Shown one piece after another: positions 22,364 through 30,468 of a DNA stretch of 46,101 bases. Below the pieces are notes generated by a model that was not told the origin of the DNA, searched no databases, and worked only from the letters and a program-made list of their open reading frames with translations. The DNA is from Desulfovibrio cuneatus DSM 11391 (GTDB lineage Bacteria > Desulfobacterota > Desulfovibrionia > Desulfovibrionales > Desulfovibrionaceae), in NCBI RefSeq assembly GCF_000430005.1, contig NZ_AUCY01000027.1, positions 1 to 46,101 on the forward strand, in the 5' to 3' direction. Numbering within the stretch: the stretch's first letter is position 1; each line of letters begins with the position of its first letter. The position numbers and the translations under genes are program-made.

Positions 22364-23296
22364 TCAGGCCAGTTCCGAAACTTTATCCATGCGGTTCACG
22401 CTGGCCACAGGGCAGGCGGAGCGCAGCACCACCTGTTCCACGGTGGAGCCAATTTCCGCCTCATCTTCGTGTACGTCGTGGGTGTGGTGGGCCATTACAA
22501 TAAGGTCTGCCTTTTTATCTCGGGCAAATTTCAGAATTTCCACGTATGGGGTGCCTTCCCAAATTTCCACTTGGTAGTTGTCAAACCCTTCCATGCGGGA
22601 AATATAGCGCTCCTGCATCATTTCCCGTGCTTTTGCCAGCTTGCGTTCAATTTCCACCTGCCCGGCATATACCCCGAGCAGGGCATTGGAAATGTCGCAG
22701 GCATGGAACAGGTACAGCTTTGCCCCTACTTCCTTGGCCGTTTTATAGGCAAACTGGAAGGCGGCATCTGCTGCCTTGGAAAAGTCGGTACAAAAGATAA
22801 TGTTTGAAAACATGCGCCAGCAGGTGGTGCAGGGGCGGTTTACAATAAGCACAGGGCACTTGGCAGCGCGGGCAACTTTACGCATGGTGTTGCCAATAAC
22901 AGCGCGGGAACGTGAAGAGGTGTTGTCCTCTTCACTGTTATGGGCCCCCATAACAATAATATCCACATCTTCTTGCCGGGCGAAGCGCAAAATTTCTGTG
23001 TGCGGCACCCCCACAGCCAGTTGGGTTGCCAGTGTGCCTTTACTGAGGCCCTTAATTTGGTCTGCATATATGGTGTGCAGTTCTTCCTGCACCCATTCGC
23101 GGTAATCGGTATCCACAAGGTCTTCTTCACCAGACTTTAAATCACGCACAAGGTGCCCAAAACCACGGGTAGGTGCGCCAAAAACGTGGAACAGATACAG
23201 CCGTGCTTCATTACGTTCGGCAAGGTCGAAAGCAGATTTTGCAGCATTGTTGCTGCCAGGTGATGCGGTGGTGGCAAAGAGAATTTTTCCAAACAT
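22364..23296 (-). CDS. Tandem universal stress protein
   Basis: A 310-residue protein made of two UspA domains. The first (1-155) begins FGKILFATTASPGSNNAA and ends with VMGAHNS...SRAVIGNTMRKVARAAKCPVLIVNR; the second (160-305) begins MFSNIIFCTDFS and has IVMAHHTH...IGSTVEQVVLRSACPVASV. The G-2x-G-9x-G(S/T) ATP-binding pattern is partly kept in the first domain and weaker in the second. A CTTC pair lies in the linker. The gene starts 4 bases after the upstream hypothetical gene ends. A universal stress gene at this point is part of the tmc neighbourhood in Desulfovibrio (DVU0261 as I recall). Its task in the complex is not known. Confidence 0.9.
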   Translation of the reverse strand: MFGKILFATTASPGSNNAAKSAFDLAERNEARLYLFHVFGAPTRGFGHLVRDLKSGEEDLVDTDYREWVQEELHTIYADQIKGLSKGTLATQLAVGVPHTEILRFARQEDVDIIVMGAHNSEEDNTSSRSRAVIGNTMRKVARAAKCPVLIVNRPCTTCWRMFSNIIFCTDFSKAADAAFQFAYKTAKEVGAKLYLFHACDISNALLGVYAGQVEIERKLAKAREMMQERYISRMEGFDNYQVEIWEGTPYVEILKFARDKKADLIVMAHHTHDVHEDEAEIGSTVEQVVLRSACPVASVNRMDKVSELA

Positions 23297-23300
23297 TGTG

Positions 23301-23891
23301 TTATACTCCCAGGCTACATTGTTGCGTTCCTCCCCGGAAGCTGAACTCCCAGGCCAGTCCGTCTACAACTTCAAACAGTGTAAACCTGCTGGTACACATA
23401 AGCTCGTGGTTCACATTGCCCAATACGGTATGTTTCAGGGCACCAAGTACCAGCGGTATATCCAAAAGCAGTGTAGCAGGAATAAAGCGTACTTCCACGT
23501 TTGCCAGGGCTGTTGCCATTCGCTCTTCTCCCCCTTGGGCCTGCCACTGGGCGGTGTGTTCCGGGGCTATGCCCCGCAACCACAAAAATTGCTCAACCCT
23601 GGGGGGGGGAGGGAAGCCTAAAAGTTCATTTGTTTTTCCCAAAACCAGTTGGGCTACTTCCGGGCAGGAACACCCTTGCTCTGGGCTTTGGGAGGCTTCT
23701 GCCACCCAGTCTGGTAAAAATTCGGAAAGCTCTTGCAGTATGGGGTAGTGCACAAACATGCGTAAAAAGGAACGCAATGTGCAGCCAGGTTGCAGCACAA
23801 GCGTCCTGCCAAGAATAGGCAGTGGGGTATGTACTTGAAGGCATGCCCCGCCCAGCAATGTGCCTTCTGGTGTTACTACCACAGTTTCCAT
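23301..23891 (-). CDS. Conserved hypothetical protein of the tmc locus
   Basis: A 196-residue soluble protein of unknown function, positioned like DVU0262 in D. vulgaris as I recall. Features: N-terminal beta-rich part (METVVVTPEGTLLGGACLQVHT), a middle helical part with CSCPE (two cysteines), a hydrophobic segment near residues 145-165 (FIPATLLLDIPLVLGALKH) too polar at its ends for a clear membrane helix, and a beta-rich C-terminus. I chose ATG 23891, with AGGA 7 bases upstream, over a start seven codons earlier. It lies between tmcA and the universal stress gene in one transcription unit, so it may serve the Tmc complex or its signalling. No motif allows a firmer call. Confidence 0.75.
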   Translation of the reverse strand: METVVVTPEGTLLGGACLQVHTPLPILGRTLVLQPGCTLRSFLRMFVHYPILQELSEFLPDWVAEASQSPEQGCSCPEVAQLVLGKTNELLGFPPPPRVEQFLWLRGIAPEHTAQWQAQGGEERMATALANVEVRFIPATLLLDIPLVLGALKHTVLGNVNHELMCTSRFTLFEVVDGLAWEFSFRGGTQQCSLGV

Positions 23892-23990
23892 TTGTTTTCC
23901 TACCTTGCGCAAACAGGGTGCAAGCCTTTTTGGGGGGCCGCCGGGAAGGAAAACTTGTTATGGGTTTTCCTTCCCTTTTTTGACTTGGGG

Positions 23991-24404
23991 CTACCCGTTT
24001 GTGTGGCACCCGGTGCAATGCAGTGGCCCTTGCTTGCGTTCCTGGTGGCACCCCATGCATTGCAGGTGGAATGCGCGGCGCAGTGCGGTTTGCCCTTTTA
24101 CCGGGGAAACGGCGTGGCATTCCACACAATCGGTGCCTGCGGTCATGTCTGCCATGTCGCGCTTGCCATCCTTGTCTTTTCCGTGGTGGCAGGTGGCACA
24201 GTCGTCAATGCCTGCTTTTTCATTGTGTTCATCGTGGCGGAACAAAGCAGCAGGGCGGGTGTGTGGCTTCAGGGCTTCTGAGCGCACATGGGTAATATCT
24301 TCCTGGGAGGAAAAGGCTGGCGGCAGGCCCAGGCACAGGCCCCCCGTAGCTACCAGGGCCGCACAAACAAGTACTTTGCACACGGTGCTGTTCAGTTTTT
24401 TCAT
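23991..24404 (-). CDS. tmcA: Tetraheme type II cytochrome c3, TmcA
   Basis: Periplasmic electron carrier that accepts electrons from type I cytochrome c3 and hydrogenases and passes them to the Tmc membrane complex. The 137-residue precursor has a signal peptide (basic KKLNSTVCK, hydrophobic core to about residue 30, cleavage near AFS) and four heme sites: CATCH 69-73, CVECH 93-97, CMGCH 116-120 and CTGCH 130-134. Extra histidines (H48, H57, H60, H74, H113 region) supply the second axial ligands. Four CX2CH motifs and no CX4CH agree with the acidic/type II c3 group. It is followed by the locus hypothetical gene and preceded by tmcB 23 bases away. Confidence 0.94.
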   Translation of the reverse strand: MKKLNSTVCKVLVCAALVATGGLCLGLPPAFSSQEDITHVRSEALKPHTRPAALFRHDEHNEKAGIDDCATCHHGKDKDGKRDMADMTAGTDCVECHAVSPVKGQTALRRAFHLQCMGCHQERKQGPLHCTGCHTNG

Positions 24405-24427
24405 GCGTGGCTTTCTCCTTGCCAGGG

Positions 24428-25747
24428 CTATTCAGCGCCCGGTTTTTCCATGAGCTCAAAAATCAGGTCGCCAATAAACTTGGTGTGCATGCCAAGCTTG
24501 TAGTGGGAGATAATATCTTCCAGCCCGCCGTGACAGTTGTGGCAGGGGGCAATAACATATTCCACCCCGGTGGCGGCAAGTACGTCTGCCTTTACTTTGT
24601 TGCCTGCCACGCGGGTGCCCTTGAACGGAGGCCCGCAGTTAATAACGCCCCCCCCGGCACAGCAGCAAATGGTGTGTTCGCGGTTTGGGGTCATTTCCAC
24701 CACATTTTCACACAGCATGTGCACCACTTCACGCAGTTTTTCCATAAGGCCATACCCGCGGGTAATGTTGCAGGGGTCGTGAATGGTGACTGGCTTTTGA
24801 AACTTTTGGGGGATCTTGATTTTGCCAGTAGTGAGCAGTTCCCAGAAAAATTCCACAGAGTGGACAATGGGCACAGGCCAGTCTTTAAACCCAAGCCAGC
24901 GGTTGCCCGTGTCGTATACGGAACGGAACGCATGGCCGCATTCCCCCATAACAATGCGTTTAACACGCAGGCGCTGGGCCATTTCATAGTGTGCGCGCTT
25001 CAGGCGGCCCATCATTTCCAGGTTCCCTGTCATCATGCACATGTCGCTGTTGTCCCAGCCGGGGCCAGCAGGCATGGTCCAGTCTATGCCGGCCTGGTTC
25101 ATAATGGCTGCGGCCTGGTAAATAAGCTGGGTGCGGAATTTTGGTTCTGGGGCAATAACGGAATACAGCACATCTGACCCTTCCTTATCCAGCGGAATAC
25201 GCAGCTTGGGGAATTCGTCGCGTGCTTCATCTTCCTGCCACATAAGGCTGTCAATCCATTCGTCTTCCTTCACCCACATCTGGTTCATGGTGGCGGAATG
25301 GCTGTGGGCCGTGTCCAGAATATACATGGGAACAACGCCCAAAAGGTGGCAAATGCGGCGCACAAGGCTAATGATGTAGCCAGTATCAATGCCTACCGGG
25401 CAAAAGTGCACACAGCGTTTGCACATGTTGCATTCGGTAAAGGCAATTTGTGCCATGTTGTAAATTTCATCAGGGGTAACGCGGCCGTCGGTGCGCAGCA
25501 GCCGCCACATGGTTTGTTCCATTTTGCCCACCGGGGTATAGGTGGGGTCGCCTTTGTGGGAAAGGCTGAAGTGGCAGGCTTCGGCGCACATGCCGCAACG
25601 CATGCATGTTTCATGGTACACGGCAAGGCGTGCCCCCGCTTCCCCTTTGGTGACGCTGCGCACCACTTGCTGTATTTTATCCGGCGTAAGGGCTGCCACC
25701 GCCTTCAAAAGGTTGGCGTCTTCTATTTTTCGTTCAGCTATGCCCAT
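24428..25747 (-). CDS. tmcB: Tmc complex iron-sulfur/CCG subunit, TmcB
   Basis: Cytoplasm-facing subunit related to HdrD and HmcF. The 439-residue protein has two 4Fe-4S motifs near the N-terminus (C48, 51, 54, 58 and C106, 109, 112, 116) and two cysteine-rich CCG regions: GECGHAF with HDPCN, and CCCAGGGV...APCHNCHGG near the C-terminus, which in HdrB/D bind a catalytic non-cubane cluster. It probably delivers electrons from TmcC to the sulfate-reduction pathway, for instance a DsrC or disulfide-type partner; the real acceptor is not shown by sequence. I chose ATG 25747 with AAGGAG 7 bases upstream; the 46 codons before it are shadow. A 180-base gap with a hairpin separates it from tmcC. Confidence 0.93.
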   Translation of the reverse strand: MGIAERKIEDANLLKAVAALTPDKIQQVVRSVTKGEAGARLAVYHETCMRCGMCAEACHFSLSHKGDPTYTPVGKMEQTMWRLLRTDGRVTPDEIYNMAQIAFTECNMCKRCVHFCPVGIDTGYIISLVRRICHLLGVVPMYILDTAHSHSATMNQMWVKEDEWIDSLMWQEDEARDEFPKLRIPLDKEGSDVLYSVIAPEPKFRTQLIYQAAAIMNQAGIDWTMPAGPGWDNSDMCMMTGNLEMMGRLKRAHYEMAQRLRVKRIVMGECGHAFRSVYDTGNRWLGFKDWPVPIVHSVEFFWELLTTGKIKIPQKFQKPVTIHDPCNITRGYGLMEKLREVVHMLCENVVEMTPNREHTICCCAGGGVINCGPPFKGTRVAGNKVKADVLAATGVEYVIAPCHNCHGGLEDIISHYKLGMHTKFIGDLIFELMEKPGAE

Positions 25748-25803
25748 GTTTTTCTCCTTGTTCTGGCGTATTCCAGAGCAGGTTTCTTGCAAAGAACCGT
25801 ATT

Positions 25804-25849
25804 TGGCAGCCGCAGGGAATGATCTTTCCTGAATGACTTTGGGCTGCCA
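25804..25849 (-). other. Hairpin in tmcC-tmcB intergenic region
   Basis: TGGCAGCC (25804-25811) pairs with GGCTGCCA (25842-25849), with an inner AGG.AA/TT.CCT stem. It lacks a T run for the minus strand. In the only large gap among the four tmc genes it may stabilise or process the mRNA to set the ratio of TmcB/A to TmcC/D. Inference. Confidence 0.5.
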
Positions 25850-25927
25850 GAAGCCTTTATGCTGTGCAGCCAGAGTATGCTGCACGTATGTGCACCCCAG
25901 CGCCTGCCATGCAGGCCGTGTGCTTTG

Positions 25928-26587
25928 TTACCAGTCTGGGCAATGGCGCACTGCGCCAAATTCAGACCCCATGTACGCCCTGGTAAACGGCACAAACAGC
26001 GCGTGGGAAAGGCGTGTAAACGGAATGGCAACCAGTACCGCTTCACCTGAAAGAACGTGCAGCAGTGTCATAAGCAGTGGGTCGCCCACACTTTGGCGCA
26101 CAAGAAGGGCCGTAATAAAAGGCAGGGTTGCCAGGCCCAGGGCCAGCCAGTCGCCGGGGGTGGAAACAAAGCGAACAGTGGAGTTGCTGAGGCGGCGCAC
26201 AAGAAAATAGGCGCAGGAAAGTGTGGCAATAATGGTTAGCGCGGAAGCCACTTGCGGCGGCAACGCCCACACCCGCATCCCAAAGGCATATTCCCATAAA
26301 ATGGCATGCCCCTGTGCGAACAGGGCAAGCAGAATGAAGGAAATGTGGAAGGCAAAGGTAGCAAAAGTCAGCACCGGGTTTTTCTGCCAGCCAAGGGTGG
26401 CAAAGGGGGTCATCCAACGGGCAATGGAACGCATGCCATAGGCTGTGTCAAAATAGGCAACGGCAGCCATTTCCTTGTTTTTAGCAAGGGATGCCATGCT
26501 GAAAATGCGCCATGCGGAACCCACCAGAAAAACAGCCCAGGCGAACCAGGCAAGGGGGCCAACTGCAATGGTATAAAACGTCTGCAT
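25928..26587 (-). CDS. tmcC: Tmc complex membrane subunit, TmcC
   Basis: Integral membrane subunit of 219 residues with about five hydrophobic helices: 4-30 (TIAVGPLAWFAWAVFLVG), 73-95, 110-132, 148-165 and 170-195. It resembles the b-type cytochrome subunits NarI/DsrM/HmcE, with histidines in the helices (for instance near ATFAFHISF, FAQGHAI and LLHVLSGE) able to bind two b hemes and exchange electrons with the quinone pool. It starts 12 bases after tmcD ends and is co-transcribed. Length is normal for TmcC. Assignment rests on the four-gene context plus topology, since the sequence itself is not very conserved. Confidence 0.9.
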   Translation of the reverse strand: MQTFYTIAVGPLAWFAWAVFLVGSAWRIFSMASLAKNKEMAAVAYFDTAYGMRSIARWMTPFATLGWQKNPVLTFATFAFHISFILLALFAQGHAILWEYAFGMRVWALPPQVASALTIIATLSCAYFLVRRLSNSTVRFVSTPGDWLALGLATLPFITALLVRQSVGDPLLMTLLHVLSGEAVLVAIPFTRLSHALFVPFTRAYMGSEFGAVRHCPDW

Positions 26588-26599
26588 TGTATACTCCCC

Positions 26600-27886
26600 T
26601 TAAAAAAGTTCGTTTAACGGCAATACACAGCGCACCAGGGCTCCGTTTTGTACGCCCCTTAGCAAAAGGGACGAACTGTCCGGGCTGAATGCGGGCTGCC
26701 ATGCCTTGGTGAAGGTTTGGCCCACAGGCTTGTTGTCTATAAACACTGTCATGGTGTCTTTTTTGCGCACCAGGGCGGCAACATGCTGCCCGTTCGGGCT
26801 GAATACAGGGGGGTAAGCCATGTCCCAGGCATCATTCCAGGCCACACCATCAACCACCACGCGGAACTCTTCATTTTTGTGCGAAGCAAGGGCCGCAGCG
26901 CGGGTGCCTTGGGGGGAAAGCACCAGGTCGGTAACAACGGGGAAAAGAGCATTCCAGGGGGTGTTGTTGCAGGCCACGGTGAACTTGCCGTATTCCGGGG
27001 CGACTATTGCCCACAGTTTTTTGGCGTCAAAGCTCCATTGCTGGTTCCAGCACTGGTAGTAGGTGGGCTTCCAAAATTCTGCCCCGTCTACCGCCATGCC
27101 CCAGCGCCCGCCTTTACGGAAAGGGGCTGCCACAGCAGAGCCCAGCGGGTCAAAGCTTGGGGCCCATACGCAGTTGTAGGTTGTTGGCCAGGGGGTGCCA
27201 TTTACGGCAATGGTGTACTCAAATTCGTTTAAGCGCACCTGGGCGGCAACTTGTTCTTCCCCCAGGCAATTAAATACTGGGGTCCAGGCGTTTACAAACG
27301 TTTGTTCCCAGGCGGTGCCATTGACGGCTACGGTGTATGCACCCTTGGCAAACGTTTCCAGGTCTGCCTGCTTCAGCGGCACAACCTGCACTACAGCGGC
27401 ACTATTCTTTCCTGTGGGGGAAAGGGAAAAGTCGGTAGCGTTGTCATGCAATTCGGCCCATGGCTCGCCTTCCTTGCACATGCCATATTGCATGTCGCTT
27501 TGGATGGAAGCATAAATTTGGCTCTGGCCCCCAAACATGGTGTTCCAGATAAAGTCGAAGCGTTCTTCCCATGGGGTGCCGTCTACTGCCACTGTCCATT
27601 GGTCGTCTTCCATCACCAGGGCAGTAAGGCGGCCGTCTGGGGCAAAGCGGGGCATCCATGCTTTTTCAAATGACTGTTCCCATTGCCCGTCATTCACGCG
27701 CAATGTAAAGCTGTCATCTTCAAGGCGTACAACTGCCGCCATGTGTGTTCCATCCGGGGAAACGTACAGCTCTTCCTGCCACGCTTCGGGGTCTTTGGGC
27801 AAAACAGAAGCCACTACTGTTTTTTTGCCTTTTTCCCAGTCCCATTCACTTGCGAAAGAAGCTGGCTGAGAACCAGAATTCTTCAT
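26600..27886 (-). CDS. tmcD: Tmc complex subunit, WD40/beta-propeller-like TmcD
   Basis: A 428-residue soluble protein without signal peptide, so cytoplasmic. It is built from roughly eight repeats of 45-55 residues, each with a strand like YTVAVNGTAW, YTIAVNGTPW, WTVAVDGTPW or FRVVVDGVAW, followed by W-x-P-x-F-(S/D)-P-(D/N/L)-G and an AA-x-V strand. This is the pattern of a PD40/WD40-like beta-propeller and matches TmcD. Its role in the complex is probably structural or partner-binding. It is the first gene of the tmc run (GGAGG before ATG 27886), and the AT-rich region to its right should hold the promoter. Confidence 0.9.
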   Translation of the reverse strand: MKNSGSQPASFASEWDWEKGKKTVVASVLPKDPEAWQEELYVSPDGTHMAAVVRLEDDSFTLRVNDGQWEQSFEKAWMPRFAPDGRLTALVMEDDQWTVAVDGTPWEERFDFIWNTMFGGQSQIYASIQSDMQYGMCKEGEPWAELHDNATDFSLSPTGKNSAAVVQVVPLKQADLETFAKGAYTVAVNGTAWEQTFVNAWTPVFNCLGEEQVAAQVRLNEFEYTIAVNGTPWPTTYNCVWAPSFDPLGSAVAAPFRKGGRWGMAVDGAEFWKPTYYQCWNQQWSFDAKKLWAIVAPEYGKFTVACNNTPWNALFPVVTDLVLSPQGTRAAALASHKNEEFRVVVDGVAWNDAWDMAYPPVFSPNGQHVAALVRKKDTMTVFIDNKPVGQTFTKAWQPAFSPDSSSLLLRGVQNGALVRCVLPLNELF

Positions 27887-28549
27887 GAACGCCTCCTTGG
27901 AGTACTCTTTGTTTCACCTGTATTTGCCCTTCCCGGTAATGAGAAGTGCCTAAATAGGGTGAAGAATAAATAGAGTTCACATATAACCAAATATTTTAAT
28001 AATGCTAATTAATGATTTGTATAAAGTAAACATAAAATAGTGGTATGTGTTGGTGTGCAGGGTAAAAAATACTGTATTAAATTGATAGTTACTTGTAGCA
28101 CTTTGGTGTTTTTTTTGCATTTTAATTTAGACAAAATACATATGATATTGTTCATTTTTTATATTGCTAGTAATTTCTAGGGTAATAACGGTATTATTAA
28201 ATTTTGATTTTGAGTTTCAGTTGCTTTGTATCATATTCATACGAATGCCTGTGCGGTGTTGCTGTTTGCAATGGCCCGCAGGAATTGTTTGTGGACTTAA
28301 CTATTATGTGTTTTTCCTACAATGTGCCGAATTTTCCCCTTGATTTGCATGCCATGGGATTGATGGTGGAGTGGTATGCTAGATGCACTATGCTCTTTGT
28401 CGTGTGGCATTTTCGTCAATAGATAGTTTTTACATACAGCATGAAGACGTAACAGCCCTATTCTAGAAAATACGAGACAACTTGCCATGAGCCTTTATTT
28501 GGCTGTAATTTAGGGTAAGGAATGCCAAAGAGCCGTTTATGTGCCCAAG
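27887..28549. other. AT-rich intergenic DNA upstream of tmcD
   Basis: About 660 bases of clearly AT-rich sequence with no credible gene on either strand. It must contain the tmcD promoter near 27900-28000, but I could not pick a convincing sigma-70 or sigma-54 pair; a GTGCC at 27946-27950 lacks the partner GC at the right distance. The shift in composition continues to 31.1 kb and marks accessory DNA. Confidence 0.45.
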
Positions 28550-28553
28550 CCAA

Positions 28554-28708
28554 ATTATTAAGTCCATCAGCTATGTGGAGGCCCACAGGCCCCAGTTCTG
28601 GAACAGGTGAATACATCTGGCCCTATGTTAATTACGCAGAACGGCGAAGCCGCTGCCGTACTCATGGGTGTCAAAGAGTATGAATAGCTTGCTGAAAGCA
28701 TGCCCTGC
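28554..28708 (+). pseudogene. Broken Phd/YefM-type antitoxin
   Basis: Two frames together give a recognisable antitoxin. One reads IIKSISYVEAH (28554-28586). After a frameshift between 28587 and 28594 the other reads VLEQVNTSGPMLITQNG then EAAAVLMGVKEYE up to 28684, the canonical Phd/YefM sequence. A TAG at 28685-28687 interrupts it, and the same frame continues LAESMPC before another stop. Normal members have 80-90 residues. The gene thus has at least one frameshift and one nonsense change and cannot make an intact antitoxin. No longer single frame covers it. Confidence 0.65.
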
Positions 28709-28724
28709 TGAAAATACTTTTCCT

Positions 28725-28810
28725 TGGTGTATATTCTATCGTCCGGAATCAGATGAAGTTTTTGTGCTGCACGTGCTGGAAGGAAGGGGGATGGCGGAGC
28801 TGTTGCTGGG
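28725..28810 (+). pseudogene. RelE/ParE-type toxin C-terminal fragment
   Basis: The frame across 28725-28800 reads FYRPESDEVFVLHVLEGRG, which resembles the final strands of RelE/ParE toxins (Y-R-x-E-x-D-x-V-x-V-L-R-V-x-H-G-R). The N-terminal two thirds expected before it are missing: the distance from the antitoxin remnant is too short for a whole toxin gene. Together with the antitoxin remnant it represents a decayed toxin-antitoxin pair. The region to 29028 shows no further gene. Confidence 0.45.
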
Positions 28811-29028
28811 TAAGGGGGGATACTTCAATTCTCTTCAAATACGTGGCGGTGATAGCAAATTTTCATATCAAATTCGGTCTTGACTTCAACCTTCACGGAT
28901 TTCCCGTGTCTTTGCCGACTCGATCTTCCGATGGGTAGTTTACAGGTCAATGTAACTGTTGTATACGCGTTCAAGCTGATGACGATAATGTCGTTTTCTC
29001 CAACGTACCTAAGCAGGGAAATTATCGA

Positions 29029-30468
29029 GTGAGCTCCATCCTTCCGGCAACCAAAAAAACATATGCAGGGCGCATACGCGATCCGCTATATGATCTTATC
29101 GAATTTGATGGTTCTCTTCTTGGGAGGGCTCTATGGAAAGTCATCCAGTGCCCCGCCTTTCAACGGTTACGCCGCATCAAACAGCTTGGGTTTTCCGATT
29201 ATGTTTATCCTGGGGCAACGCATACAAGATTTGTTCACAGCTTGGGCGTATTTCATACAGCCAAAAATCTTCTGGGGCTTATTGAAGCGATTTTGGGTCA
29301 AAATGACTACGACTCAAATAAGGCGGACGAGGCTCTAGCGGCGGCTCTGCTGCATGACATTGGGCATGGCCCGTTTAGTCATGCCTTTGAACGTGTAGGG
29401 GCTGAGTTTGAATTGTCACTTGCAGATCATGAAAAAGTAAGTAGTCTTATCATTCGGGACTCCGAAATAGCGAAAATTTTAAACGGGTTCCGAAAAGGGT
29501 TTAGCGACAGTGTCGCGGATATGATTTTGGCGAAAGGTTCCGACATATATGGTGCAGTTGTCTCAAGCCAATTTGATGCTGATAGATTGGATTATATGCA
29601 GCGAGACCGTCTTATGACAGGAACTAGGCTCAGCGGGATTGACCTAACTTGGCTACTTTCTAATCTTGAAATTGGATACATTCCTACAGGCATGGACGAT
29701 TCCGAGCTAGATTCACTACAAACATTTGTATTAAATAAAAAAGCTCGCCACGCGGCGGAAGCTTATGTTTTGGGTTTGTTTCAGCTCTATCCGACAATCT
29801 ATTATCACAAGGCAACCCGCTGTATGGAAACAGTGGCAGCTCGAATGTTAGTGCGGATTTTTAGCCTAGTTAAGGATGAACAAGTCGCAGCAACAGGCTT
29901 ATCGGAGGATCATCCGTACATTTTATTTTCTCGGTATCCGAATGAACTTGGCAGGTTGTTGTCTCTTGATGATACTGTCATTATGGGGGCTCTCCCTATG
30001 CTTATGAAAGCGGCCGACCCCGAAATAAAGAAATATGCAACGCTTTTGTATAATCGCATTATGTATAAATGTTTTGACATTAGCCTTAAATTTGAAAAAA
30101 ATATTCTTGATGCCTTGCCGCCAGAGGCTACCGAAGAAGTAAAACGAATTACTTTGAAGACAAATTGGGATAAACTTGAACATGAGATTAGGGGAAGATT
30201 GGCCTCTGCCGGAATATGTAACTGTCAAGTTCTCATGGACTCCGGAGACAGATCTCCTTACAAAGAGTTGGACCCTAGCAAACGGGCATCCCCGTTGAAC
30301 CAAATTCATGTCCATGACAGTGCCGGACAACGTGTCGATATTAGTCATGATTCTGACATTATCCGCGCGGTTAAGGTTTTTCGATTTTATCGGATTTATG
30401 TTGACAGAAAAGATGTCAACAGTTTGCAGTTGGTCGAACAGTACATAAAGGAGAATCGCTATGCCTAA
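29029..30468 (+). CDS. HD-domain phosphohydrolase (dNTPase/SAMHD1-like, YwfO group)
   Basis: A 479-residue cytoplasmic metal-dependent phosphohydrolase. The metal ligands are in place: H70 (RFVHSLG), H109-D110 (LLHDIGHGPFSH) and D183 (FDADRLDYMQRD), with the N-terminal DPLYDLIEF and PAFQRLRRIKQLG typical of the dGTPase/SAMHD1-like group. Relatives such as YwfO and EF1143 hydrolyse dNTPs. The start is GTG 29029 with AGGGA upstream, somewhat far; no other start fits. It overlaps the next gene by 8 bases. It lies in AT-rich DNA between a dead toxin-antitoxin pair and a tRNA-terminator fragment, so it looks horizontally acquired. dNTP depletion as antiviral action is a reasonable hypothesis but not shown. 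Confidence 0.82.
   Translation: MSSILPATKKTYAGRIRDPLYDLIEFDGSLLGRALWKVIQCPAFQRLRRIKQLGFSDYVYPGATHTRFVHSLGVFHTAKNLLGLIEAILGQNDYDSNKADEALAAALLHDIGHGPFSHAFERVGAEFELSLADHEKVSSLIIRDSEIAKILNGFRKGFSDSVADMILAKGSDIYGAVVSSQFDADRLDYMQRDRLMTGTRLSGIDLTWLLSNLEIGYIPTGMDDSELDSLQTFVLNKKARHAAEAYVLGLFQLYPTIYYHKATRCMETVAARMLVRIFSLVKDEQVAATGLSEDHPYILFSRYPNELGRLLSLDDTVIMGALPMLMKAADPEIKKYATLLYNRIMYKCFDISLKFEKNILDALPPEATEEVKRITLKTNWDKLEHEIRGRLASAGICNCQVLMDSGDRSPYKELDPSKRASPLNQIHVHDSAGQRVDISHDSDIIRAVKVFRFYRIYVDRKDVNSLQLVEQYIKENRYA

Noticed and set aside
27941-27952. GTGCC upstream of tmcD as part of a sigma-54 promoter
   Set aside because: On the minus strand the GGCAC would need GC ten bases beyond the GG; the sequence there is TA, so the pattern fails.
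28204-28550. Short open frames in the AT-rich region upstream of the dead toxin-antitoxin pair
   Set aside because: No ribosome sites, no recognisable motif and composition like the surrounding non-coding DNA.
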